DNA from: Streptomyces sp. NBC_00078
GTDB taxonomy: Bacteria; Actinomycetota; Actinomycetes; Streptomycetales; Streptomycetaceae
Assembly (NCBI RefSeq): GCF_026343335.1
Contig: NZ_JAPELX010000001.1
Span: 1,736,001 to 1,800,000 of the forward strand
Direction of reading: 5' to 3'
DNA: 64,000 bases
Part shown: positions 44,367 through 52,031 of the stretch, one piece after another
Layout of the letters: each line of letters starts with the position of its first letter
Position numbering within the stretch: the stretch's first letter is position 1
Program-made: the position numbers and the translations under genes
Notes under the pieces: model-generated
Told to the model about the DNA's origin: nothing
The model's database searches: none
Seen by the model: only the letters and a program-made list of their open reading frames with translations

Positions 44367-44399
44367 GAAGTCCCCGGCCGCTCAGCGGCCGGGGACTTC
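44367..44399 (+). terminator. Terminator after tRNA-Leu
   Basis: Almost perfect palindrome GAAGTCCCCGGCCGCT-C-AGCGGCCGGGGACTTC starting 4 bases after the tRNA CCA end. Confidence 0.9.
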
Positions 44400-44465
44400 G
44401 TCGTTTCCGCCGCACCAGCCCTTTTCCGCACCGGCAAGGTGCTCCTCACTCACCGTGTGGGCCAT
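44382..44465 (-). CDS. Possible 27-residue ORF with strong ribosome site
   Basis: Minus-strand ATG at 44465 follows GGAGGGAGAG and reads MAHTVSEEHLAGAEKGWCGG then NDEVPGR before a stop inside the tRNA terminator palindrome. No homology is recognised, and the overlap with a terminator argues against it. Recorded because the ribosome site is as good as any in the window. Confidence 0.18.
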   Translation of the reverse strand: MAHTVSEEHLAGAEKGWCGGNDEVPGR

Positions 44466-44484
44466 CTCTCCCTCCAGTGAAAAC

Positions 44485-44501
44485 ACCAGCTCACAGCTGG
44501 T
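44485..44501. promoter_or_regulatory. Perfect palindrome upstream of the Pls-like gene
   Basis: ACCAGCT-CAC-AGCTGGT, 7-bp arms, lies in the 280-base gap between the tRNA terminator and the synthetase gene. Further on, TAAAAT at 44574-44579 in the AT-rich TACTAAAATT resembles a -10 element. The palindrome may be an operator for the synthetase or for the small minus-strand ORF. Confidence 0.35.
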
Positions 44502-44681
44502 TGGCCGGCACTTGATCCACTCCGGGCAGCCCTCCTGGGTGGCCGATCAGCGGTGGGGAACCTAGCTTCGTACTAAAATTTCCGGCTTGTTACGGAACGG
44601 AGCTGGAGGAGGACAACCCCAGGCAGACCTGCGGGCCCACCAGCGCCCCGGAGTCTTCCGGGATCGAGACGCGAGGACCGG

Positions 44682-47600
44682 ATGGCAGCGATAGACGAGA
44701 GCAGTGCTCTCGGCCTGCTCGACGAAGAGCTCAGCGCAGAGATCCACCAGCAGTTCGGCGACACGGCGCGCTTTTCCGGAGGCCACGCGGCCTCCCGGCG
44801 CACGCTCGTCGACATCTTCGACGCATCCGTCAGGTCGTACCCGGACGAGCTCGCTCTCGATGACGGTACGACGCGGCTCACCTATCGTGCCCTGGCCGGC
44901 GAGGTCGAGCGGCTGCGGCGCGAGCTGGCCGCCGCAGGGGTCGGCCTGGGCGACCGGGTGGGGGTCCGCGTTCCCTCCGGCACCAACGACCTCTACGTCG
45001 CCATCCTCGCCGTGCTCGCCGCCGGTGCCGCCTATGTTCCCGTGGACGCCGAGGACCCGGACGAGCGGGCCGAGCTGGTCTTCGGCGAGGCGGACGTCCG
45101 CGCTGTCGTCGGCGCGGGGCACGCGCTCACCGTCAACGGGCGCAGCGACGTTCCCGCCGCCCGGCCCGGCGTCGAGCAGGACGCGTGGATCATCTTCACG
45201 TCCGGCTCCACCGGGAAGCCCAAGGGCGTCGCCGTCAGCCACCGCAGCGCCGCCGCGTTCGTGGATGCCGAGGCCGCGCTGTTCCTGACCGAGGACCCCA
45301 TCGGTCCCGCTGACAGGGTCATGGCGGGTCTGTCGGTCGCCTTCGACGCGTCCTGCGAGGAGATGTGGCTGGCGTGGCGCTACGGGGCGTGTCTGGTGCC
45401 CGTGCCCCGGTCGCAGGTCCGCAGCGGGGCCGACCTCGGTCCCTGGCTGGTCGAGCAGGAGATCACCGTCGTCTCGACGGTGCCCACGCTGGCGGCCCTG
45501 TGGGAGCCGGAGACCCTCAACGACGTACGCCTGCTGATCTTCGGCGGCGAGGCCTGCCCGCCCGAGCTGGTGCAGCGGCTGGTGACGGAGGGGCGCGAGG
45601 TCTGGAACACGTACGGGCCGACGGAGGCGACCGTCGTGGCCTGTGCCTCGCTCATGTCCGGCGAGGAGCCCATTCGGATCGGTCTGCCGCTCGACGGCTA
45701 CGAGCTGGCCGTCGTCGACGAGGCCGGGGAGCCCGTGCCGATGGGCGACAGCGGCCAGCTGGTGATCGGCGGGGTCGGGCTCGCCCGGTACCTCGACGCC
45801 GAGAAGGACGCGGAGAAGTACGCACCGCTCGAGTCCCTGGGCTGGGAGCGGGCGTACCGCAGCGGTGACCTCGTGAAGGCCGAGCCGGAGGGGCTGGTGT
45901 TCCTCGGGCGGGCCGACGAGCAGATCAAGCTCGGCGGGCGCCGGATCGAACTCGGTGAGGTGGACGCGGCCCTGCAGGCGCTGCCCGGCGTCCAGGGCGC
46001 CGCTGCCGCCGTGCGCACCGCGCGCAGCGGCAACCAGCTCCTCGTGGGCTACGTCGTCACCCAGGAGGGCTGGGACCACGCGGCCGCGGTCGAGAAGCTG
46101 CGCGCCGAGCTGCCCGCCGCGCTCGTCCCGCTGCTCGCGCCGGTCGGGGACCTCCCCACCCGCACGTCCGGCAAGGTCGACCGCAACGCTCTGCCCTGGC
46201 CCCTGGAGGGCCTGGAGACCGGCGGCCGTGCCGAGCAGCTCTACGGCACCGAGGCCTGGCTGGCCGAGCAGTGGACGGAAGTCCTCGGCATCCCGGTCTC
46301 CAGCGCCCGTGACGACTTCTTCGCGATCGGCGGCAGCAGCCTGGCCGCCGCCCAGCTGACGACGAAGCTGCGCACCCGCTACCCGAGCGCGGCCGTCCTC
46401 GACATCTACCAGCAGCCCACCCTGCGCAAGCTGGCGCGCCGGCTGGAGGCCTCGGTCCAGGACGACGGCGCCCGGCGCACGATCGCCCCGGTGCCGACCC
46501 GCGCCAAGGTGATCCAGCTGCTGCTTCTCGTCCCGCTTTTCACGCTGCTCGGGCTGCGCTGGACGGTCGCGCTCGCCGCGCTCGGGAACCTGCTGCCCGC
46601 CTACTCCTGGCTGCCGTCCGCCCCCTGGTGGCTGGTCGCGGCCGGCGCCGTCGTACTGTTCAGCCCGCCCGGACGGCTCGCGATCGCCGCCGGCGGTGCG
46701 CGGCTGCTGCTGCGGGGCGTCGAGCCCGGCCGGTACGCGCGCGGTGGCAGCGTCCATCTGCGGTTGTGGACCGCCGAGCGGCTGGCCGAGTTCAGCGGGG
46801 CGACCTCGCTGACCGGCTCGTGGCTGGAGCGCTACGCGCGGGCGCTGGGCGCCAGGATCGGCCAGGACGTCGACCTGCACTCGCTGCCGCCGGTCACCGG
46901 TCTGCTGAAGCTCGGCCGGGGCGCTGCCGTGGAGTCCGAGGTCGACCTGTCCGGCTGGTGGCTGGACGGCGACCGGCTGGAGATCGGCGCGGTCAGGGTC
47001 GGTGCGCACGCCACCGTCGGCACCCGCAGCATGCTCTTCCCGGGCGCCCGCGTGGGCAAGCGGGCCGAGGTGGCGCCGGGTTCGGCGGTCACCGGTCAGA
47101 TCCCGACCGGTCAGCGCTGGGCCGGTGCGCCCGCGGTCAAGCTCGGCAAGGCCAAGCGCAACTGGCCCAAGGAGCGTCCGCAGCGCGGCACGTACTGGCG
47201 TGTGATGTACGGCCTGACGGGCCTCGCGCTGACCGCGCTGCCGCTGCTCGCGGGCGGCGTCGCGTTCCTCGTGGCGCACGCCTTCATCGACGCGGACGCA
47301 CCCCTGCGGGGTGCCGCGCTCGCCCTCGTCCCGGCCACACTGGCGTTCGGGGCGGTGTACGCGCTGCTGATCCTCGTTGCCGTACGGCTGCTGAGTCTCG
47401 GCCTGCGTGAGGGCACGCATCCCACGCACAGCCGGATCGGCTGGCAGGCCTGGACGGTCACGCAGCTGATGGACCGCTCACGCGAGACCCTGTTCCCGCT
47501 GTACGCCGGGCTGGTCACGCCGGTGTGGCTGCGGCTGCTCGGCATGCGGATCGGGCGGGGCGCCGAGGTGTCCACGGTGCTCGCGCTGCCGAGCCTGACC

Positions 47601-48548
47601 ACGGTCGGCGAGGGCGCGTTCCTGGCCGACGACACACTGACCGCGCCGTACGAGCTCGGTGGCGGCTGGATGCGGATCGGGCGCGCGGAGATCGGGCGAC
47701 GGGCGTTCCTCGGGAACTCGGGGATGACCGCGCCGGGGCGCAGCGTGCCGGACGGCGGACTCGTCGGCGTGCTGTCGGCGACGCCGAAGAAGGCGAAGAA
47801 GGGCAGCTCGTACCTGGGCCTTCCGCCGGTGAAGCTGCCGCGCAGCGCGGAGACGGGCGACCAGAGCCTGACGTACGACCCGCCCGCGCGACTGCTGTGG
47901 GCGCGCGGCCTTGTGGAGCTGTTCCGGATCGTGCCGGTGTTCTGCTCGGCCGGCCTCGCGGTGCTGACGGTGGCGGCGCTGTGTCTGCTCGGCCCCTGGG
48001 CTCCCCTGCTGTCCGGTCTGGTGCTGCTGGGCACCGGCGCGGCAGCCGCTGTGGTCTCGTTCGTCGCCAAGTGGCTGCTCGTCGGGCGGCACCGCACCGG
48101 TGAGCACCCGCTGTGGAGCAGCTTCGTGTGGCGCAATGAACTCGCGGACACCTTCGTCGAGGTCGTGGCCGTACCGTGGCTGGCGGGTTCGGTGCCCGGG
48201 ACGCCGGTGATGACCGCGTGGCTGCGCGGTCTGGGCGCCACGATCGGCAAGGGCGTCTGGGTGGAGAGCTACTGGCTGCCCGAGACGGACCTGGTGACCC
48301 TGGAGGACGCGGCCACCGTGAACCGTGGCTGTGTGCTGCAGACCCACCTCTTCCACGACCGGATCTTGCGGACGGATACTGTTGTTCTCCGTGAGGGCGC
48401 CACACTGGGCCCTGGCGGGATCGTGCTGCCCGGCAGCACGATCGGGGCCCGCACCACGCTGGGTCCCGCGTCGCTCGTCATGGCTGCGGAGTCCGTTCCG
48501 GACGACACCCGTTGGCTCGGCAACCCGATCGAGGCATGGCGTCCCTGA
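44682..48548 (+). CDS. Pls/PosA-type NRPS-like synthetase (A-T-three membrane-linked tandem domains)
   Basis: 1288 residues, single module without a classical condensation or thioesterase domain. Adenylation domain (about 35-535): IIFTSGSTGKPKGVAVSHRS, FDASCEEMW, NTYGPTEATVV, YRSGDLV, GRADEQIKLGGRRIELGEVD, TRTSGKVDRNALPWP. Carrier domain: DDFFAIGGSSLAAAQL, phosphopantetheine Ser553. Then three hydrophobic helix pairs (about 605-660, 840-905, 1078-1135), each followed by a hexapeptide-repeat-like segment (about 725-810, 955-1030, 1185-1288). This is the epsilon-poly-lysine synthetase (Pls) layout, in which the three tandem domains form isopeptide bonds iteratively. My motif-based reading of the pocket residues is D-A-E-S-I-G-T-V-V-K; Glu at position 239 suits a basic amino acid. 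Product not proven. An M1 aminopeptidase gene overlaps its end. Confidence 0.88.
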   Translation: MAAIDESSALGLLDEELSAEIHQQFGDTARFSGGHAASRRTLVDIFDASVRSYPDELALDDGTTRLTYRALAGEVERLRRELAAAGVGLGDRVGVRVPSGTNDLYVAILAVLAAGAAYVPVDAEDPDERAELVFGEADVRAVVGAGHALTVNGRSDVPAARPGVEQDAWIIFTSGSTGKPKGVAVSHRSAAAFVDAEAALFLTEDPIGPADRVMAGLSVAFDASCEEMWLAWRYGACLVPVPRSQVRSGADLGPWLVEQEITVVSTVPTLAALWEPETLNDVRLLIFGGEACPPELVQRLVTEGREVWNTYGPTEATVVACASLMSGEEPIRIGLPLDGYELAVVDEAGEPVPMGDSGQLVIGGVGLARYLDAEKDAEKYAPLESLGWERAYRSGDLVKAEPEGLVFLGRADEQIKLGGRRIELGEVDAALQALPGVQGAAAAVRTARSGNQLLVGYVVTQEGWDHAAAVEKLRAELPAALVPLLAPVGDLPTRTSGKVDRNALPWPLEGLETGGRAEQLYGTEAWLAEQWTEVLGIPVSSARDDFFAIGGSSLAAAQLTTKLRTRYPSAAVLDIYQQPTLRKLARRLEASVQDDGARRTIAPVPTRAKVIQLLLLVPLFTLLGLRWTVALAALGNLLPAYSWLPSAPWWLVAAGAVVLFSPPGRLAIAAGGARLLLRGVEPGRYARGGSVHLRLWTAERLAEFSGATSLTGSWLERYARALGARIGQDVDLHSLPPVTGLLKLGRGAAVESEVDLSGWWLDGDRLEIGAVRVGAHATVGTRSMLFPGARVGKRAEVAPGSAVTGQIPTGQRWAGAPAVKLGKAKRNWPKERPQRGTYWRVMYGLTGLALTALPLLAGGVAFLVAHAFIDADAPLRGAALALVPATLAFGAVYALLILVAVRLLSLGLREGTHPTHSRIGWQAWTVTQLMDRSRETLFPLYAGLVTPVWLRLLGMRIGRGAEVSTVLALPSLTTVGEGAFLADDTLTAPYELGGGWMRIGRAEIGRRAFLGNSGMTAPGRSVPDGGLVGVLSATPKKAKKGSSYLGLPPVKLPRSAETGDQSLTYDPPARLLWARGLVELFRIVPVFCSAGLAVLTVAALCLLGPWAPLLSGLVLLGTGAAAAVVSFVAKWLLVGRHRTGEHPLWSSFVWRNELADTFVEVVAVPWLAGSVPGTPVMTAWLRGLGATIGKGVWVESYWLPETDLVTLEDAATVNRGCVLQTHLFHDRILRTDTVVLREGATLGPGGIVLPGSTIGARTTLGPASLVMAAESVPDDTRWLGNPIEAWRP

Positions 48549-49996
48549 ACGCGGGCCACTCGGAGCCGGTGGGCGTCGCATCGGCGACGAAGAGTGGCAG
48601 CGCAGCGCAGGGAGCAGAAGCGGCAGTGGCAGTTCAGCAGTCGGCGGGTTCGGACCCGTACTTCCCGGATCACGGTGACACCGGTTACCGGGTGCACCGG
48701 TACGAGCTCGCGCTCGATTACCGGCCGGGCCCCAACCGGCTGGCCGGGACGGCCCGGATCAACGCGATCGCGGGCCGTTCGCCGCTCGGCGAATTCACCC
48801 TGAACCTCTCCGACTTCAAGATCGGACGGGTCCGGGTCGACGGCCGGCAGCCGCACTACACGCATCGCGGCGGCCGGCTGCGCATCCGCCCCGCCAAGCC
48901 CGTCCGGCCCGGTGCCGCCTTCACCGTGGAGGTGCACTGGGCGGGCAACCCCAAGCCGGTCACCAGTCCCTGGGGCGGGCTCGGCTGGGAGGAGCTGGAG
49001 GACGGGGCGCTGGTGGCGAGCCAGCCGATCGGGGCGCCGTCCTGGTACCCGTGCAACGACCGGCCCGCCGACAAGGCGTCGTACCAGATCTCGATCACCA
49101 CGCCGTCCGCGTACGCGGTGGTGGCGGGCGGCAGGCTGCTGACCCGTACGACACGCGCGTCGACGACCACCTGGGTGTACGAGCAGTCGGCGCCCACGTC
49201 GAGCTACCTGGTGGGCCTGGCCATCGGCAAGTACGAGACGGTGCTGCTGGGTGACCCTGGGCCGGGCGGGGTGCCGCAGCACGGGCACATACCGGCGCAG
49301 CTGCTGCCTGAGTTCTCACGGGACTTCGCCCGGCAGCCGCAGATGATGGACGTGTTCCAGGAGCTTTTCGGCCCCTATCCGTTCGGCGAGTACGCGGTAG
49401 TGGTGACCGAGGAGGACCTGGATGTCCCCGTGGAGGCCCAGGGGTTGTCGCTGTTCGGCGCCAACCACGTGGACGGGGCGCGGGGTTCGGAGCGGCTGGT
49501 GGCGCACGAGCTGGCGCACCAGTGGTTCGGCAACAGCGTCTCCATCGCGGACTGGCGGCACATCTGGCTGAACGAGGGCTTCGCCAAGTACGCCGAGTGG
49601 CTGTGGTCGGAGCGCTCGGGCGGCCGTAGCGCGCAACAACTCGCGGCGGCCGCACACCGGTTGCTGTCCTCCCAGCCGCAGGATCTGCGGCTGGCCGATC
49701 CGGGACGCAAGTCGATGTTCGACGACCGTCTCTACGAGCGCGGCGGGCTGACCGTGCACGCGGTGCGCTGCGCGATGGGCGACGACGCCTTCTTCCGCAT
49801 GCTGCGTGCCTGGGCGGGGCTGCACCGCGGCGGCGCGGTGACGACCGCGACGTTCACGGCGCATGCGGCCCGGTTCGCGGACGAGCCGCTGGACGGCCTG
49901 TTCCAGGCCTGGGTGTACGGCGCGGCGCTGCCTTCGATGCCCACGCAGGTCCCGGCACGTCCCGCGCACCCGCCCACCAACGCCGAGTCGGCGTAG
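48536..49996 (+). CDS. M1-family zinc aminopeptidase
   Basis: 486 residues, short for M1. The N-terminal beta domain has YRVHRYELALDYRPGPNRLA; the catalytic part has GLSLFGANHVD in place of the usual GAMEN exopeptidase loop, then HELAHQWFGN (324-333) and the third zinc ligand Glu347 in WLNEGFAKY, a perfect HExxH-x18-E. The large C-terminal helical domain of ordinary PepN is missing. ATG 48536 overlaps the synthetase stop by 13 bases, so translation is coupled. From memory, epsilon-poly-lysine producers carry a polymer-degrading zinc aminopeptidase gene beside pls; this would be the matching partner. General peptidase activity is the alternative. Confidence 0.88.
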   Translation: MASLNAGHSEPVGVASATKSGSAAQGAEAAVAVQQSAGSDPYFPDHGDTGYRVHRYELALDYRPGPNRLAGTARINAIAGRSPLGEFTLNLSDFKIGRVRVDGRQPHYTHRGGRLRIRPAKPVRPGAAFTVEVHWAGNPKPVTSPWGGLGWEELEDGALVASQPIGAPSWYPCNDRPADKASYQISITTPSAYAVVAGGRLLTRTTRASTTTWVYEQSAPTSSYLVGLAIGKYETVLLGDPGPGGVPQHGHIPAQLLPEFSRDFARQPQMMDVFQELFGPYPFGEYAVVVTEEDLDVPVEAQGLSLFGANHVDGARGSERLVAHELAHQWFGNSVSIADWRHIWLNEGFAKYAEWLWSERSGGRSAQQLAAAAHRLLSSQPQDLRLADPGRKSMFDDRLYERGGLTVHAVRCAMGDDAFFRMLRAWAGLHRGGAVTTATFTAHAARFADEPLDGLFQAWVYGAALPSMPTQVPARPAHPPTNAESA

Positions 49997-50170
49997 GCGG
50001 GCGGGCCGCCCGGCGTCAGCTCGCGGGGCGGTGACGACCGCCGCCTTCTGCACGGTGTGGAAGAAGCCGGTGACGCGCACCGGCGGCGCATGACCCGCAC
50101 ACGATGCGCGCGGGTCGGATCAGGTGCTTCACGGATCTCGCACGGCGAGTGGTGCAGCAGAATGGGGCGC

Positions 50171-50596
50171 ATGTCCCGACGTACCTCGCATCCTGGGCGG
50201 AAGCACGGCTCCGCCCCAGTTGACCACCCCTCCTGCCCTTGCGGTCTCGCGGAGACGTACGAAAAGTGCTGTGGCCGGTTGCACCGGGGTGAGGCCGCGG
50301 CACCGACCGCCGAGACGCTGATGCGATCGCGCTACAGCGCATTCGTGAAGCGCAACGAGCAGTACCTGCTGAGGACTTGGCATCCGCGTACCCGGCCGGG
50401 ACAGGTCGAGTTCGATCCGGGGATGCGGTGGAGCGGCCTGGAGATCCTCGGCGTCGGCGACGGCTCGGCCTTCCACAGCACCGGCACGGTGACCTTCCGC
50501 GCCTCGTACCGGGGCGGGGCGCTGCACGAGCGCAGCCGGTTCGAGCGGGTCGACGGCGCCTGGGTGTACGTCGACGGGGAGTTCCTCGACCAGTAG
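50171..50596 (+). CDS. UPF0225 / YchJ-like protein with SEC-C motif
   Basis: 141 residues. The N-terminal metal motif CPCGLAETYEKCCGRLHRGE is the SEC-C-like zinc knuckle, followed by the conserved AAAPTAETLMRSRYSAFVKR, YLLRTWHPRTRP and the cystatin/NTF2-like C-terminal SRFERVDGAWVYVDGEF. Function unknown. ATG 50171 is preferred, ATG 50162 possible; only GGGG precedes it. The 174-base gap 49997-50170 after the aminopeptidase gene holds nothing recognised. Converges on gntR with 7 bases between stops. Confidence 0.85.
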   Translation: MSRRTSHPGRKHGSAPVDHPSCPCGLAETYEKCCGRLHRGEAAAPTAETLMRSRYSAFVKRNEQYLLRTWHPRTRPGQVEFDPGMRWSGLEILGVGDGSAFHSTGTVTFRASYRGGALHERSRFERVDGAWVYVDGEFLDQ

Positions 50597-50603
50597 CCCG
50601 GCA

Positions 50604-51305
50604 CTAGGGAGCGAGGATGTCGAGTTCCTGAAGGGCCCCGACCGTGATCTCCCGGGTCAGCTGCTCGGCGCGTGCCGCGTCGCCCTCCCGGATCGCCTCG
50701 GCGACCTGGACGTGCAGGGTGACGGCGGACGGATCGGGATCCTCGAACATGACCTCGTGGTGGGTACGGCCCGCGAGGACCTCGGCGACGACGTCACCGA
50801 GCCGCGCGAACATCTCGTTCCCGGACGCGACGAGGACGACCCGGTGGAAGGCCATGTCGTGGACGAGGTACTGCTCCAGCCTGTGGCCGCGGGAGTTGGC
50901 GACCATGCCGAGCGTGCACGCGGTGAGTTCGGCGCACTGCTCGGCGGACGCGTGCCGGGCGGCCAGGCCTGCGGCGACCGGTTCGACGGCCGAGCGCAGG
51001 ACGGTCAGTGAGCGCAGCTGGTGGGGGCGGTCCGCGCCGGCCAGGCGCCAGCGGATGACCTGCGGGTCGTAGACGTTCCACTCGGACTTCGGGCGCACGG
51101 TCACGCCCACCCGTCGGCGTGACTCGACCAGGTGCATGGATTCGAGGACGCGCACCGCCTCGCGCATCACCGAGCGTGAGACGTCGAAGCGCTGGGCCAG
51201 CTCGTCGGTGCGCAGAACACTGCCCGGCGGGTACTCGCCCGCCGTGATGGCGGGTCCGAGGGAGTCCAGTACGCGGCCGTGCAGCCCCCGGCCCAGAGTG
51301 CTCAT
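50604..51305 (-). CDS. gntR: GntR-family (FadR type) gluconate operon regulator
   Basis: 233 residues. Winged HTH: LHGRVLDSLGPAITAGEYPP, RTDELAQRFDVSRSVMREAV, RVLESMHLVESRRRVGVTVR. FCD effector domain with RSAVEPVAAGLAARHASAEQ, VHDMAFHRVVLVASGNEMFA and LHVQVAEAIREGDAARAEQL, including metal-binding Asp/His residues. Divergent from gntK across 141 bases that hold palindromes, so it almost certainly controls the gluconate operon, with gluconate or its phosphate as effector. No ribosome site before ATG 51305; probably leaderless. Confidence 0.9.
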   Translation of the reverse strand: MSTLGRGLHGRVLDSLGPAITAGEYPPGSVLRTDELAQRFDVSRSVMREAVRVLESMHLVESRRRVGVTVRPKSEWNVYDPQVIRWRLAGADRPHQLRSLTVLRSAVEPVAAGLAARHASAEQCAELTACTLGMVANSRGHRLEQYLVHDMAFHRVVLVASGNEMFARLGDVVAEVLAGRTHHEVMFEDPDPSAVTLHVQVAEAIREGDAARAEQLTREITVGALQELDILAP

Positions 51306-51339
51306 GCACTCAGCGTACGGGGAGGTTTACAGAAACAAA

Positions 51340-51383
51340 AAGTCAGACTTATTCGTCACAGACCCTTGAATTGGTCGTACCTA
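51340..51383. promoter_or_regulatory. gntR-gntK operator region
   Basis: Two palindromic elements lie in the divergent promoter: AAGTC-A-GACTT (51340-51350) and TTGGTCGTACCTA (51371-51383), the latter fitting the GGT-N3-ACC core that many FadR-type regulators bind. The gap is AT-rich and must hold both promoters. Confidence 0.5.
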
Positions 51384-51446
51384 ATCGGTTTCAGTGTCGT
51401 CGACGCCGGATGGCGTCCAGATGTCGAAGAAGACAGTGAGAGCACG

Positions 51447-51974
51447 ATGCAGCAGCTGCGCACCCCCCATGTCGTCGTGGTCATGGGCGTCGCGGGCACC
51501 GGCAAGACCACCATCGGTCCCCTGCTCGCGGCCCGTCTCGGTGTTCCGTACGCCGAGGGCGACGACTTCCACCCCCAGGCCAATATCGCCAAGATGTCGG
51601 CCGGGACCCCGCTCCAGGACGAGGACCGGTGGCCCTGGCTCGACGCCATCGGCACCTGGGCGCACGGGAGGGCCGGACTCGGCGGGGTGGTCAGCAGCTC
51701 GGCGCTGAAGCGGTCCTACCGGGACCGGCTCAGGGCCGTCGCCCCCGGTGTCGTCTTCGTGCACCTGACGGGCGACCGTGCCCTCATCGAGGAGCGGATG
51801 TCGCACCGGCAGGGCCACTTCATGCCCACGGCGCTGCTCGACTCCCAGTTCGCCACGCTCCAGCCGCTTCAGCCGGACGAGGCAGGCATCGCGGTGGACG
51901 TCACCGGCAGCCCCGAGGAGATCGCCGCACGGGCCGTGAAGGCGCTGGACGCGCTCCCCCACCCGGCGGGGTAG
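51447..51974 (+). CDS. gntK: Gluconokinase GntK
   Basis: 175-residue P-loop kinase making 6-phosphogluconate from gluconate and ATP. Walker A VVVMGVAGTGKTTIGPLLAA, substrate loop EGDDFHPQANIAKMSAGTPL, DEDRWPWL, VSSSALKRSYRDRLR, and lid region EERMSHRQGHFMPTALLDSQ are all typical gluconokinase signatures. ATG 51447 is chosen as it places the P-loop at the N-terminus; a weak GTGAGAG precedes it. First gene of the gntK-gntP-SDR-idnD operon. Confidence 0.94.
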   Translation: MQQLRTPHVVVVMGVAGTGKTTIGPLLAARLGVPYAEGDDFHPQANIAKMSAGTPLQDEDRWPWLDAIGTWAHGRAGLGGVVSSSALKRSYRDRLRAVAPGVVFVHLTGDRALIEERMSHRQGHFMPTALLDSQFATLQPLQPDEAGIAVDVTGSPEEIAARAVKALDALPHPAG

Positions 51975-52031
51975 CACCTCCCGGTCCCCTCCCTCGAACT
52001 CCCCGTCCCTCATACCTGCAAGGACACCCCT

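Noticed and set aside
44562-47429. 955-codon minus-strand frame over the synthetase gene
   Set aside because: Antisense of a clear adenylation-carrier protein; no ribosome site or domain of its own.
44276-50170. Integrative element at tRNA-Leu with attachment repeats
   Set aside because: No integrase gene and no visible repeat of the tRNA 3' end downstream, so only a possible insertion is suggested.
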